DNA from: Marinobacter sp. X15-166B
GTDB taxonomy: Bacteria > Pseudomonadota > Gammaproteobacteria > Pseudomonadales > Oleiphilaceae
DNA length: 64,000 nt
Assembly (NCBI RefSeq): GCF_001752365.1
Contig: NZ_MEIY01000001.1
Span: forward strand, 3,068,247-3,132,246
Reading direction: 5' to 3'
Shown here: positions 7,821-16,018 of the stretch, piece by piece
How the letters are laid out: each line of letters begins with the position of its first letter
How positions within the stretch are numbered: position 1 is the stretch's first letter
Made by a program: the position numbers and the translations under genes
The notes under the pieces: model-generated
Seen by the model: the letters and a program-made list of their open reading frames with translations, nothing else
What the model was told of the DNA's origin: nothing
Databases searched by the model: none

Positions 7821-9380
7821 ATGAATAAACACCGCCTGATGGCTCTGGCTATTGCCGCCATGCCCATGGCTGCCGGGGCCGAAGTGACCCTGGCAACCCT
7901 TTTCCCGTCCCATGCGGACCTCACCTGGGAAGAGCGCAAAACGGTCGCCGCGGGAACAGGCGTTGTGGAAATTACGGGACTGCCCGTCAGTCTGCAGGAG
8001 CAAAGTCTGCAGGTGGCGGTTGCCGGCGTTGCTGGCGCCCGGATCCTGCAGGTGCAAGTCAATCAAGTGGAGCAGGCGGAGTTTGTGGCCGCCGACACCC
8101 GCCGCATTCGTCACGAACTGACGAGGGTTTCCCGGCGCATTGAGGCGCAGGAAGACGCAATCCGGGCCTGGAATCAGCAGGTTACACTGATGACCAAAGC
8201 GGCGGAGACGCCTCAGGAGCTGTCAGCCTCCGAACTGAAGGACCTGGCCGCAGCGGTAAAGGAGAGCACCCAAAACGCGTTGACGGAAATTCGCAGCATT
8301 CGCGCAACCATGGCGGACGACCTCGCTACCCGAGACCGCCTGCAGCGGGAGCTGTCCCGGATCAAGCAGGGTGCCAAGGCAACCAAGAAGGTGTTGGTGC
8401 GCTATCAGGCCCAGAATCCGGGCGAGTTGCAAGTCTCGCTCCGGTTCCAGACCCCCGAAGCCGGCTGGCGGAGCGAATACAACGCTCGCTTGCAGGTCGA
8501 AGCAGACACCCAGCCGGACGGTGAACTGGTTCTGGAACACATGGCGGTGGTGCGGCAGACCACCGGCACCGACTGGGACGGGGTGCAGCTGCACCTGGCT
8601 ACCGCCAATGCCCGCCGGGGTACCGCGATGCCGCCACTCCATTCCTGGGTGGTCAGCCCGCAGCAACCCCAGCCTTACCGGATGAAATCCGCAGCACCCC
8701 TGGCGGATATGCAGGCCGAAGCCCTGATGGGCAGCAGCGCGGTCGTGGAACGCCAGAGCACCTTTACCCAAAGCTACCGGTTGCCCCAGCCGGTGGCCAT
8801 CCCCAGTGGCACCGCTGGCCAGCGACTGACCGTCGCCCACCACCGGATACCGGTAACGGTGGCCACCTGGACGGCGCCGGTGCTGGACCCTACCGGTTAC
8901 GTCTACGCTACCGGTAAGTTCACCGCAGACGCTCCCATACCCGCCGGACGAGTCACTTTGTATCGGGACGCCCAGAGTGTGGGGGAATACCGGCTACCGG
9001 AACTCGCCGATGGCGAAGAGTTGACGCTCGGGTTCGGCGTGGATGAGGCGTTGCGGGTGGCGGTGATCAATGAGCTGGAACTGAGCGGCGAGGAAGGCCT
9101 ATGGAAAAGCGAGAATGTGCAGCGACGACAAAACCGCTTCGAGCTCACCAACCACCACCCAACCCCCATCCAGGTGCGGGTGTTTGACCGGTTGCCGGTG
9201 TCACAGGAGGACATTCTGACGGTAAAGCCTCTTCAAATCAGTGAGCCGGTTGTGCGGGATGTGGACGATAAAAAAGGTGTATTGGCCTGGGAGCGTACCG
9301 TGCCTGCGGGCGGGACGGTCAGTGTGAAATCGGGCTTTGAGGTGCGGGTGCCGGAAGGAACCGCACTGCCGGAGCTGTAG
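7821..9380 (+). CDS. MuiA-family (mucoidy inhibitor A-like, DUF4139/DUF4140) protein
   Basis: 519 aa. A Sec signal peptide (ALAIAAMPMAAGA) is followed by a DUF4140-type N-terminal beta domain, a coiled-coil segment (RRIEAQEDAIRAWNQQ and onwards, about residues 110-195) and a large DUF4139 beta-rich C-terminal part with GWRSEYNARLQV and the WDGVQLHLATANARRG block. This architecture matches MuiA-like proteins, found in bacteria and some eukaryotes, with poorly defined envelope roles. The start ATG has AAGGA 7 nt upstream; the ORF extends 17 codons further up without support. It is followed by a 13-bp stem terminator. Confidence 0.83.
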   Translation: MNKHRLMALAIAAMPMAAGAEVTLATLFPSHADLTWEERKTVAAGTGVVEITGLPVSLQEQSLQVAVAGVAGARILQVQVNQVEQAEFVAADTRRIRHELTRVSRRIEAQEDAIRAWNQQVTLMTKAAETPQELSASELKDLAAAVKESTQNALTEIRSIRATMADDLATRDRLQRELSRIKQGAKATKKVLVRYQAQNPGELQVSLRFQTPEAGWRSEYNARLQVEADTQPDGELVLEHMAVVRQTTGTDWDGVQLHLATANARRGTAMPPLHSWVVSPQQPQPYRMKSAAPLADMQAEALMGSSAVVERQSTFTQSYRLPQPVAIPSGTAGQRLTVAHHRIPVTVATWTAPVLDPTGYVYATGKFTADAPIPAGRVTLYRDAQSVGEYRLPELADGEELTLGFGVDEALRVAVINELELSGEEGLWKSENVQRRQNRFELTNHHPTPIQVRVFDRLPVSQEDILTVKPLQISEPVVRDVDDKKGVLAWERTVPAGGTVSVKSGFEVRVPEGTALPEL

Positions 9381-9386
9381 TGAGGC

Positions 9387-9425
9387 GCCGTTACTGAACC
9401 GCCAGGTTGGCAGTTCAGTAACGGC
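9387..9425. terminator. strong bidirectional hairpin terminator
   Basis: GCCGTTACTGAAC (9387-9399) and GTTCAGTAACGGC (9413-9425) form a perfect 13-bp stem with a 13-nt loop. It lies exactly between the stop of the MuiA-family gene and the stop of the convergent TonB receptor gene, so it can serve both. Confidence 0.75.
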
Positions 9426-9450
9426 AGCGTTATGGCCCGTGGAGGTCAGC

Positions 9451-11490
9451 TCAGAATGCAAACTCCAATCCGGCGTGGAAGGTGCGTCCGGCCGCCGGTT
9501 CAAAGTAACGGTCGTTGCTGGCGTTGATGCGGACGTTGGCGAAGTGGTTCTTATCCGTCAGGTTGCGAATGCCGGCGAAGGCCTTCAGTTGCGTCTGCCG
9601 GTCGGAGTAGAGCGTAGTCCCGCCCCTCAGGTTGATCAGCCAGTAGTGGTCCACCTTAACCTCGTTGGCATCGTCCGCGAACATATCGCCTACGTAGCGG
9701 GTTTCCAGAGTGGCGAAGGGCCCACCCAGCCCTTCCCAGGTCAGTTGTGTGCTCCACGTCTGTTCGGGCAACCCGGGCAGGCGATTGTCATCCAGGCGGT
9801 TGCCGTCGACGGTGTAGTTATCGAAGGTATAGCGCGCCAGTGTTAATGCCGTGTCAATTGTCCAGGCCGGTGCCAACAGCCAGATGACCGAGGCTTCGAT
9901 GCCTTTCCGGTTGGTACTGCCGGCGTTACGGTAAAAGGTCCGGCCGTCTTGTTCGAAGGGAATCAGCTCGTCGCGGACATCCACCCAGAACAGAGCCAGA
10001 TCGTAATCGACTCCCTTCGTGAGCGCGCCGCGCAGACCCAGCTCATAGTTGGTTGCGGTTTGCGGCTCTATGTCCGGATTGAACCCGCCGGAGCTATCCG
10101 GGTTGGCGAACTCGGAAAAGGTGGGGGTTTCGAAGGCTGTACTGATGTTGGCGTAAGCCTGTTGCAGCAGCGCATACCGGTAGCTCAACCCGGCGGAACC
10201 GCTCCACTCGCTGAAGGAACGCTTGCCTGACTGGTCATCGTCAGCGTCGAAGCGGTCATCAATTTTCATGCGGATACGGTCAAAACGCCCGCCCGCCGAC
10301 AAACCCAGCCGGTCAGTGAGCAGCAGGTCGGTCTGCAGGAACGCACTGAGGCTGGTCGCAGTTTGCATCTCGTCAGCCGTCAACCCTTGCAATTCCCCCG
10401 CAAAGCTCATGCGTCTGCGGATACGGTCGTCCTCCTGTCGCCGGGCCTCCAGACCCGCTATATAGGTGAGGGGCAGATTGCCCAGCTGCACCGACTGACG
10501 ATAATCGCCGCTGATCCCGAAATAGTCCCGGTCGTAATCGATGCGGCTGGCACCAGGAAAGGGCAGTTGCTGTTCAAAGTTTCGTAACAGATAAAACGTG
10601 CGCAGATTTAGTTCACCGTGGCCGGCGGAACCGTCCCGGTACTGCAAGCCTAACACCTGCTGGTCGACGGTTTGGCCGGTGTCGAATTCCTCAGTGAAGC
10701 GTCCGGCCTGTGTGCGGTCAGTGTTGACCTGTGCTTCGGTCAGTGCTCCAGGGTCTTCTGACCGGGGGTTGTCCAACAAGTTGATGATAGTGGTCAGCGA
10801 GCGCTGATTACCCAGATCCCGGCGAATCTTGGTATTCAGCAGGTATTTCTCAACTTCGCTTTGGTCTCGGTGGCCGTCAAAGTTGAGCGCCGAGAGGCTG
10901 ATGCTGTGGGCCCAAGGGCCGTCGCTGCGGCTGTTGCTGAGCGACAGTTTGCCGAAGCCATCGCTGCCGCCCGTGGCCCGCACCCGGGTTTGGTCCGGGG
11001 GCTGGGTACCGTCGGCGGTAGTAACCCGAATCACCCCGCCCGCGGCGTTGCCATACAGAACGGAGGAGGCGCCCCGAATCACTTCAATCCGTTCTGCAGT
11101 ATCAAGATCTATGGCGTCCAACTGGGCCTGGCCATCCGGCAAGGTATAAGGAATGCCGTCAACGACCACGGTAATGCCACGCACCCCGAACGGTGCCCGG
11201 GCACCAAAACTGCGTATGGAAATGCGTTCACCCTGGGCGAAGTTTTCCCGGTTCTGCACAAACACACCGGGCAGCTGGTTCAGGGTTTCATCCAGTTTCA
11301 GCTGCTGTTGGCCCCGCTGTATGTCTTGCCCGCTGACGACAGACATGGCAACCGGGGTGTCATATAACTCGCGTTCCAGCAACGGTGCTGTAACGACTAT
11401 ATCGGCGGCCGGCTGAGCGTGAACGCTGGTGATCGCCGACGCCAGGATCAGGCTGCTGTTCACTAACAATCGAAGTGGTGGAAGATTCAT
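9451..11490 (-). CDS. TonB-dependent outer-membrane receptor (FecA/siderophore type)
   Basis: 679 aa. After a signal peptide ending in TSVHA, the plug domain carries DTPVAMSVVSGQDIQRG, LPGVFVQNRENF, ISIRSFGARAPFGVRG and IEVIRGASSVLYGNAAGGV, all typical of TonB-dependent receptor plugs. The C-terminus ends in HAGLEFAF, with an aromatic last residue as in outer-membrane barrels. The start at 11490 is chosen because the signal peptide begins there; the frame runs 81 codons upstream without support. Ligand unknown: the closest feel is iron-chelate (FecA-like) receptors. I found no convincing Fur box upstream. Confidence 0.9.
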   Translation of the reverse strand: MNLPPLRLLVNSSLILASAITSVHAQPAADIVVTAPLLERELYDTPVAMSVVSGQDIQRGQQQLKLDETLNQLPGVFVQNRENFAQGERISIRSFGARAPFGVRGITVVVDGIPYTLPDGQAQLDAIDLDTAERIEVIRGASSVLYGNAAGGVIRVTTADGTQPPDQTRVRATGGSDGFGKLSLSNSRSDGPWAHSISLSALNFDGHRDQSEVEKYLLNTKIRRDLGNQRSLTTIINLLDNPRSEDPGALTEAQVNTDRTQAGRFTEEFDTGQTVDQQVLGLQYRDGSAGHGELNLRTFYLLRNFEQQLPFPGASRIDYDRDYFGISGDYRQSVQLGNLPLTYIAGLEARRQEDDRIRRRMSFAGELQGLTADEMQTATSLSAFLQTDLLLTDRLGLSAGGRFDRIRMKIDDRFDADDDQSGKRSFSEWSGSAGLSYRYALLQQAYANISTAFETPTFSEFANPDSSGGFNPDIEPQTATNYELGLRGALTKGVDYDLALFWVDVRDELIPFEQDGRTFYRNAGSTNRKGIEASVIWLLAPAWTIDTALTLARYTFDNYTVDGNRLDDNRLPGLPEQTWSTQLTWEGLGGPFATLETRYVGDMFADDANEVKVDHYWLINLRGGTTLYSDRQTQLKAFAGIRNLTDKNHFANVRINASNDRYFEPAAGRTFHAGLEFAF

Positions 11491-11548
11491 GGTGATAAAC
11501 AGGTATCCCGAATGGACTGAAGGGTTTGTTTTTATAAGTTTTAGAGCT

Positions 11549-11569
11549 TTAAGTAACCTTAAGTGAACC
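11549..11569. repeat. tandem direct repeat upstream of the TonB receptor
   Basis: TTAAGTAACC (11549-11558) is followed at once by TTAAGTGAACC (11559-11569), two near-identical 10-11 bp units about one helical turn apart and 59-79 bp upstream of the receptor start. Such spacing is typical of response-regulator half-sites. No regulator can be assigned. Confidence 0.3.
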
Positions 11570-11743
11570 CCTGCATGGTGTCTAGTTTGCTCTGCTGAAT
11601 TGGAACGACTCCTGAGTTGCCGGGCAGCCAGAGCACTAACCCGGGTAAAGTCTGCAAACCTGGGGGGCCGTCCTGGTCTATGCGCAGCGTCACGCCGCAA
11701 TGGGAAGGCTAACCGGGGGCATTTTGCGGTCATAGAGTTCCGT

Positions 11744-11760
11744 TGTTGCGTTCTGCAACA
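11744..11760. promoter_or_regulatory. palindrome upstream of the toxin-antitoxin operon
   Basis: TGTTGC-gttct-GCAACA is a perfect 6-bp inverted repeat with a 5-bp spacer, 78-94 bp upstream of the antitoxin ATG. Toxin-antitoxin operons are commonly autoregulated through such operators. It could equally be a small transcript hairpin. Confidence 0.35.
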
Positions 11761-11837
11761 GGTGTGGTAGTGTGAAACAAAAGCTCGTTTTTGGGCCGTT
11801 GTAAACTTGTGGTTAAGCCAGAAAGCTGGAGGTCAGT

Positions 11838-12251
11838 ATGACGACTCCTGTTCGTCTCGACGATGCGTTAGTGCAGCAGGCTGCAGCGGAAGCACGGATT
11901 AACCGGCGCTCGACCCCCAAACAGATCGAGTTCTGGGCGGAGATTGGCCGGGCCATTGCCGCCAAGGTGAGCGCCGAAGATCTGATCGCGATCGCGCAAG
12001 GCATCCGCCAGGTCAAGGTGGAAGCGGTCACCCCGGCACCGGTGACCAGTGAGGATATCTGGGCGGAGGTAGACGCTGTCCGTGAATCCGGTGAGCTGTC
12101 CCGGACGCTCGCCCGGGGCCGTACGCTGTATCAGGCCTCGACAGAACACCCCGGATATCTGGAGGCACTGCACCCCGGCGGCCAAAAAGTTATCGGCAGC
12201 TTTAAAAACGGTCAATTCGAGCCTTTGAATGACCGCGATGACGCCGCCTGA
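11838..12251 (+). CDS. ParD-like antitoxin of a type II toxin-antitoxin system
   Basis: 137 aa. TTPVRLDDALVQQAAAEA followed by NRRSTPKQIEFWAEIGRAI matches the ParD-like antitoxin family (TA_antitoxin ParD, PF11903-like), where the first strand-helix-helix binds operator DNA. The C-terminal part, ending GGQKVIGSFKNGQFEP, probably contacts the toxin. Start ATG with GGAGG 7 nt upstream. The stop overlaps the next gene, encoding a zeta-like toxin, by 23 nt, so the two are translationally coupled. The combination of a ParD-like fold with a zeta kinase toxin, rather than ParE, is notable. Confidence 0.8.
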   Translation: MTTPVRLDDALVQQAAAEARINRRSTPKQIEFWAEIGRAIAAKVSAEDLIAIAQGIRQVKVEAVTPAPVTSEDIWAEVDAVRESGELSRTLARGRTLYQASTEHPGYLEALHPGGQKVIGSFKNGQFEPLNDRDDAA

Positions 12252-12810
12252 TCTGTGGCTTCTGGCAGGCGGCAACGGGTCGGGCAAGTCGACCTTCTAT
12301 GAACGTTTTCTGCACGCTAAACAGATTCCTTTCGTCAATGCGGATCTGTTTGCCCGCACCCTGTGGCCGGCAGAGCCCGAAAAGCACAGTTACGAAGCGG
12401 CCTTGATTGCCGAAAAGGAACGGATTCGGCTGCTTGAAGAACGCCACAGTTTTTGCTTCGAAACGGTGTTTTCCCACCCATCCAAAATCGATTTTGTCGC
12501 CACCGCAAAAGCTGCCGGCTACCGCGTGCGGGTGTTTTATTTTCATTTGCAAACCCCCGATCTGAATGCCGCACGGGTGCACTCGCGGGTTGCCGCCGGG
12601 GGGCATCGGGTGCCTGAAGACAAGATCCGGGCGCGGATTCCACGCACCCTGTACAACGTCAGGCAGCTTGTGGGTCTGGTGGACGAGCTGTTTCTCATTG
12701 ATAACTCCAGTCTGGACACGCCCTATGTGCGCATCGCCTCCTGGCAGCAGAGTGACTGGGTTACCCACCGCTTGCCATTGCCAGACTGGGCAAAGGAGAT
12801 CATGGCCTGA
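12229..12810 (+). CDS. zeta-type toxin (P-loop kinase)
   Basis: 193 aa (an internal ATG at 12238 is an equally good start). WLLAGGNGSGKSTFYERFL (about residues 10-27) is the Walker A of zeta toxins and PezT, kinases that phosphorylate UDP-N-acetylglucosamine-type sugars and block cell-wall synthesis. FVNADLFA and CFETVFSHPSK match the substrate-binding and Asp regions of the family, and GGHRVPEDKIRARIPR the lid arginine region. It is encoded directly after the ParD-like antitoxin with overlap, forming an intact TA module. Cytoplasmic. The target is inferred from the family only. Confidence 0.85.
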   Translation: MTAMTPPDLWLLAGGNGSGKSTFYERFLHAKQIPFVNADLFARTLWPAEPEKHSYEAALIAEKERIRLLEERHSFCFETVFSHPSKIDFVATAKAAGYRVRVFYFHLQTPDLNAARVHSRVAAGGHRVPEDKIRARIPRTLYNVRQLVGLVDELFLIDNSSLDTPYVRIASWQQSDWVTHRLPLPDWAKEIMA

Positions 12811-12824
12811 GCGCCCCGGCGGGG

Positions 12825-14387
12825 TTAGGCCGGGTAACCGGTGATGGCCCGGATGCGGTGATACAGCGGCTGCAGTTGCCGGTACATGCTCAGATACACC
12901 TGCCGGTACAATTGATCGTAAAGCCGGTGCGCATCCGGGTGCGGCTCGAACACATCCCCGGTGCGGGTCATCGCGGCCACAGCGGTGTCAAAATCGGCGT
13001 GCAGTCCCAGGCCCACTGCGGCGGTGATGGCCGCGCCCAGCCCGGAGGTTTCGTAGGTATGGGGCCGTGCGGCGGGCATGCCAAAAATGTCCGCAGTTAA
13101 CTGCATGGCCACGTTACTCTGGGAGCCGCCGCCGGCCACCCGCAGGCGCCGGATGGGCACACCGCTGCGTTTTTCAATGCGCTCCTTGCCTTCACGCATG
13201 GCATAGGCGAGGCCCTCCAGAATCGCCCGGTAAATATGCGCCCGGGTATGGACATCACCAAAGCCGATCATGGCGCCTTTGGCTTCCGGCCCCGGTTGCC
13301 GGGCGCCGGGGGTCCAGTAGGGTTGCAGCATAAGCCCCATGGAGCCCGGGGGTACCGCACGTACAAGCTCATCGAACAGCACTTCCGGTTCAATATTGCG
13401 TGCTTCGGCCAGACGCTGCTCGGGCAGTCCGAACTCCCGCTTGAACCAGCTGACCATCCAGAAGCCCCGGTAGACCATCACTTCGGTGGAATAATGATTG
13501 GGCAGGGCCGCCGGGTAGGGCGGCATGAATCGGATGGGCTCCACGTAGCGTCTGCTGGTGGTGTTGATGGTGGCGGTGGTGCCGTAACTCAGGCAGGCCG
13601 TGTCGGCAGACACACTGCCCGCCCCCAGAATCTCACAGGCTTTATCGGACGCGGCGGCAATAACCGGCAGGCCCTGGGGGCAGCCAATGTGGGCGGCGGC
13701 CTCAGCGGTCAGCTGACCCAGACGGGCCCCCGGTGCCACCAGTTCGGGTAGCATCGACGGCAGTACCGGCAGCGCCTGCCATCGAAAATCACCGCGCCTG
13801 GCCCAGCAATGCCGCCGGTAATCGAACGGCAAGTAGCCGACCTGGCTGCCGGTGGAATCCTTGAATTCTCCGGTCAGCCGGTAATTCAGGTAGCCCGACA
13901 GCAGCAGATAATGAGCGGTATTGGCCCAGATGTCCGGCTGGTTCTGCTGGATCCAGATTGCCTGGGTCTGTTCACGAAAGTGCTGGATGGTTGCTTCCAG
14001 ACGCAGTGTTTTGAACGCCACCCCCCACCACCCTTTTATCGGGGTGTCGACATCCGCACGGCGCTGATCCAGCCAGAGGATGGCAGGACGCAGCGGCTTG
14101 CCGTGTTTGTCCAGATTGATCACGGTGCCGCGCTGGGTGGTGACGGTGACGCCGACAACCTGCGAGGGGTGGGCGCGGGTGGATCGCCACAGGGTGGCGC
14201 ACGCCCGCCCCAGGTTGTCCCAGAAGTATTCGGGGTGTTGCTCGGCCCAGCCCGGCTCGGGGGAAAAATAGGGTTCAATCTCCTGCTTGCCTTTGCCAAT
14301 CAGTGCACCTTGCGCGTCAAACAGCAGCGCACGAATGCTCTGAGTGCCGTGGTCGATGGCCAGAATCAGCCCTGATTGTTTGCTCAC
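12825..14387 (-). CDS. FGGY-family carbohydrate kinase
   Basis: 520 aa from a GTG start. The N-terminal ATPase half starts ILAIDHGTQSIRALLFD, with WAEQHPEYFWDNL and VTVTTQRGT following. The C-terminal half has RLRVAGGGSQSNVAMQL, the FGGY adenine-binding signature, so both halves of the actin-like fold are intact. It phosphorylates a polyol or sugar; glycerol, erythritol or another polyol are all possible. Its start overlaps the stop of the GlpD-like gene (GTGA, 14384-14387). As the third gene of an operon with a GlpD-like dehydrogenase and an FAD-binding oxidase it probably supplies a phosphorylated polyol to them, although the order of action is inference. Confidence 0.87.
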   Translation of the reverse strand: MSKQSGLILAIDHGTQSIRALLFDAQGALIGKGKQEIEPYFSPEPGWAEQHPEYFWDNLGRACATLWRSTRAHPSQVVGVTVTTQRGTVINLDKHGKPLRPAILWLDQRRADVDTPIKGWWGVAFKTLRLEATIQHFREQTQAIWIQQNQPDIWANTAHYLLLSGYLNYRLTGEFKDSTGSQVGYLPFDYRRHCWARRGDFRWQALPVLPSMLPELVAPGARLGQLTAEAAAHIGCPQGLPVIAAASDKACEILGAGSVSADTACLSYGTTATINTTSRRYVEPIRFMPPYPAALPNHYSTEVMVYRGFWMVSWFKREFGLPEQRLAEARNIEPEVLFDELVRAVPPGSMGLMLQPYWTPGARQPGPEAKGAMIGFGDVHTRAHIYRAILEGLAYAMREGKERIEKRSGVPIRRLRVAGGGSQSNVAMQLTADIFGMPAARPHTYETSGLGAAITAAVGLGLHADFDTAVAAMTRTGDVFEPHPDAHRLYDQLYRQVYLSMYRQLQPLYHRIRAITGYPA

Positions 14388-15982
14388 GATGAGTTTTCCG
14401 GGACTGAATAGGCCGCACGCCAGATGTGCAGGTACCGCTCGCTCTCTTGGTGCCAGCGTTCATCACTCCAGCCCAGTACCGGCTGGCAATGGCGCCGGAT
14501 TTCCGGCAGCAAGGCCTGGGCACCGTAGGGCAGCAGCAGCCCCACCCGGGTGCGCCTGAGCAGCAAATCATCCAGATGGACCACACTGCCGTGGGTGGCC
14601 GCCCAGATGAGTTCAGCCCACAAGGTCGCGGTGGTGCCCACGGTCATGCCGAGGCTGGTGGTGGGCACACAGGCCAAAACCTGGGGGAACAGTTTGCCGT
14701 AAGAGCCACGCAGGTGTTTCCAGCTGTGGCGACCGATTTTGCTGGTGTTGGTCAGCACCGGGGGCTTTCTGAACAGCCGGGCGGATTCCTCCCGCAAGGA
14801 TTTGGCGTCCAGATAGGGCAGGCTGCGGGTCAGTACCTGCCGGGCAATCTGCCGGAAGGTGGTGAGCTTGCCACCGGTCACGCTGATCAGGCCCTGATCG
14901 CCCCAGATAACGTGTTCGCGGTTTTCTTTGGAGGGGGCCAGCCCTTTGCCGGAACTGACCACCGGACGTACCCCCGCCCAGGTGGACAGAATATCCCTCC
15001 GTGATACCTCCAGACCGGGGAACAGGGTGCTGGCAATCCGCAGCAGATAATCGATTTCGTCGTTGCTGATGCGGGGTTCGAGGTTCAGGTCGGCGGTATG
15101 GTCGAGATCGGTGGTACCCAGAATGGTTGCGCCCAGCCATGGAAAAGCAAAGACCGGGCGGCGGTCGTCCGGGTGCAGCAGGGAAACACAGCAGGAAATC
15201 GGCAACACCGAGAAGGGGATGACCAGATGACTGCCACGCAGGGGCCGGATGGAGGGACGCTGGGTGCGGTCATCGCACAGGTCGCCGGCCCATACACCGG
15301 TTGCGTTGATCACCACCGGGGTGCTGACCTCAAACGACGTACGGGTGGCACCGGCAGCGTCTTGAAGGGTAACGCCGCGCACCCGCTCGCCGGTTTTCTT
15401 AATGCCAACGGCTTGCAGGTAGTTGATGCACACCGCGCCGTCACGGGCGGCTTCTTCCAGTAAACGTTGTACCAGCCGGGCGTCGTCGGTGACCGCATCC
15501 ACAAAGCTGCTGGCACCGGTCAGGCCGTCAGTAATCAGCCCCGGGGCCCATTGACGGGTTTCCGCCGGCGTAAAAAAGCGCCGGGATGACTGGCCGGCAA
15601 GGCGGTCATACAGTCTCAGCAGCAGGCCCATCGTACGGCGGCCGGGAAACTGGCGGCGGTAATGGGGCATTAAGAAACGCATCGGGTCGATCAGGCCCGG
15701 CGCTTCGTGAAGCAGCCGTTCCCGTTCCCGAACGGCGTCCCGGGTCAAGCGCAGGCGGCCGCTGCCCAGGTAGCGCAGACCGCCATGCACCATTTTCGAG
15801 GAGCGGCTGGAACTGCCCCAGGCAAAATCGTGCTGTTCCACCAACAGGGTACGTAAACCGCTGCCGGCGGCTTCGCGGGCGATCCCCGCACCGGTTATGC
15901 CGCCACCGATGATCACGATATCAAACCCGCTGGCATCCTCCTGGATGTGGGTCAGACGTTCTTCACGGGATCTGAAAACCAC
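14384..15982 (-). CDS. glycerol-3-phosphate dehydrogenase/oxidase (GlpD-like)
   Basis: 532 aa from a GTG start with CAGGAGG upstream. FDIVIIGGGITGAGIAREAAG (about residues 20-40) is the FAD-binding Rossmann motif, SSSRSSKMVHGGLRYL is the family's flavin-contact block, and a C-terminal domain like that of GlpD follows. The family oxidises sn-glycerol 3-phosphate to dihydroxyacetone phosphate at the inner membrane and passes electrons to quinone. Here it is sandwiched between an alkyl-DHAP-synthase-like oxidase and an FGGY kinase, so it may act on a related phosphorylated polyol rather than being the housekeeping GlpD. No glpF or glpR is adjacent. Confidence 0.87.
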   Translation of the reverse strand: MVFRSREERLTHIQEDASGFDIVIIGGGITGAGIAREAAGSGLRTLLVEQHDFAWGSSSRSSKMVHGGLRYLGSGRLRLTRDAVRERERLLHEAPGLIDPMRFLMPHYRRQFPGRRTMGLLLRLYDRLAGQSSRRFFTPAETRQWAPGLITDGLTGASSFVDAVTDDARLVQRLLEEAARDGAVCINYLQAVGIKKTGERVRGVTLQDAAGATRTSFEVSTPVVINATGVWAGDLCDDRTQRPSIRPLRGSHLVIPFSVLPISCCVSLLHPDDRRPVFAFPWLGATILGTTDLDHTADLNLEPRISNDEIDYLLRIASTLFPGLEVSRRDILSTWAGVRPVVSSGKGLAPSKENREHVIWGDQGLISVTGGKLTTFRQIARQVLTRSLPYLDAKSLREESARLFRKPPVLTNTSKIGRHSWKHLRGSYGKLFPQVLACVPTTSLGMTVGTTATLWAELIWAATHGSVVHLDDLLLRRTRVGLLLPYGAQALLPEIRRHCQPVLGWSDERWHQESERYLHIWRAAYSVPENSS

Positions 15983-16018
15983 GCCGGTCCTCCTGTTATG
16001 TGACGGTTGCAGTCAGGG

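Noticed and set aside
11491..11837. Fur box upstream of the TonB receptor
   Set aside because: I could not find a convincing match to the 19-bp inverted repeat consensus; only an unrelated direct repeat was visible.
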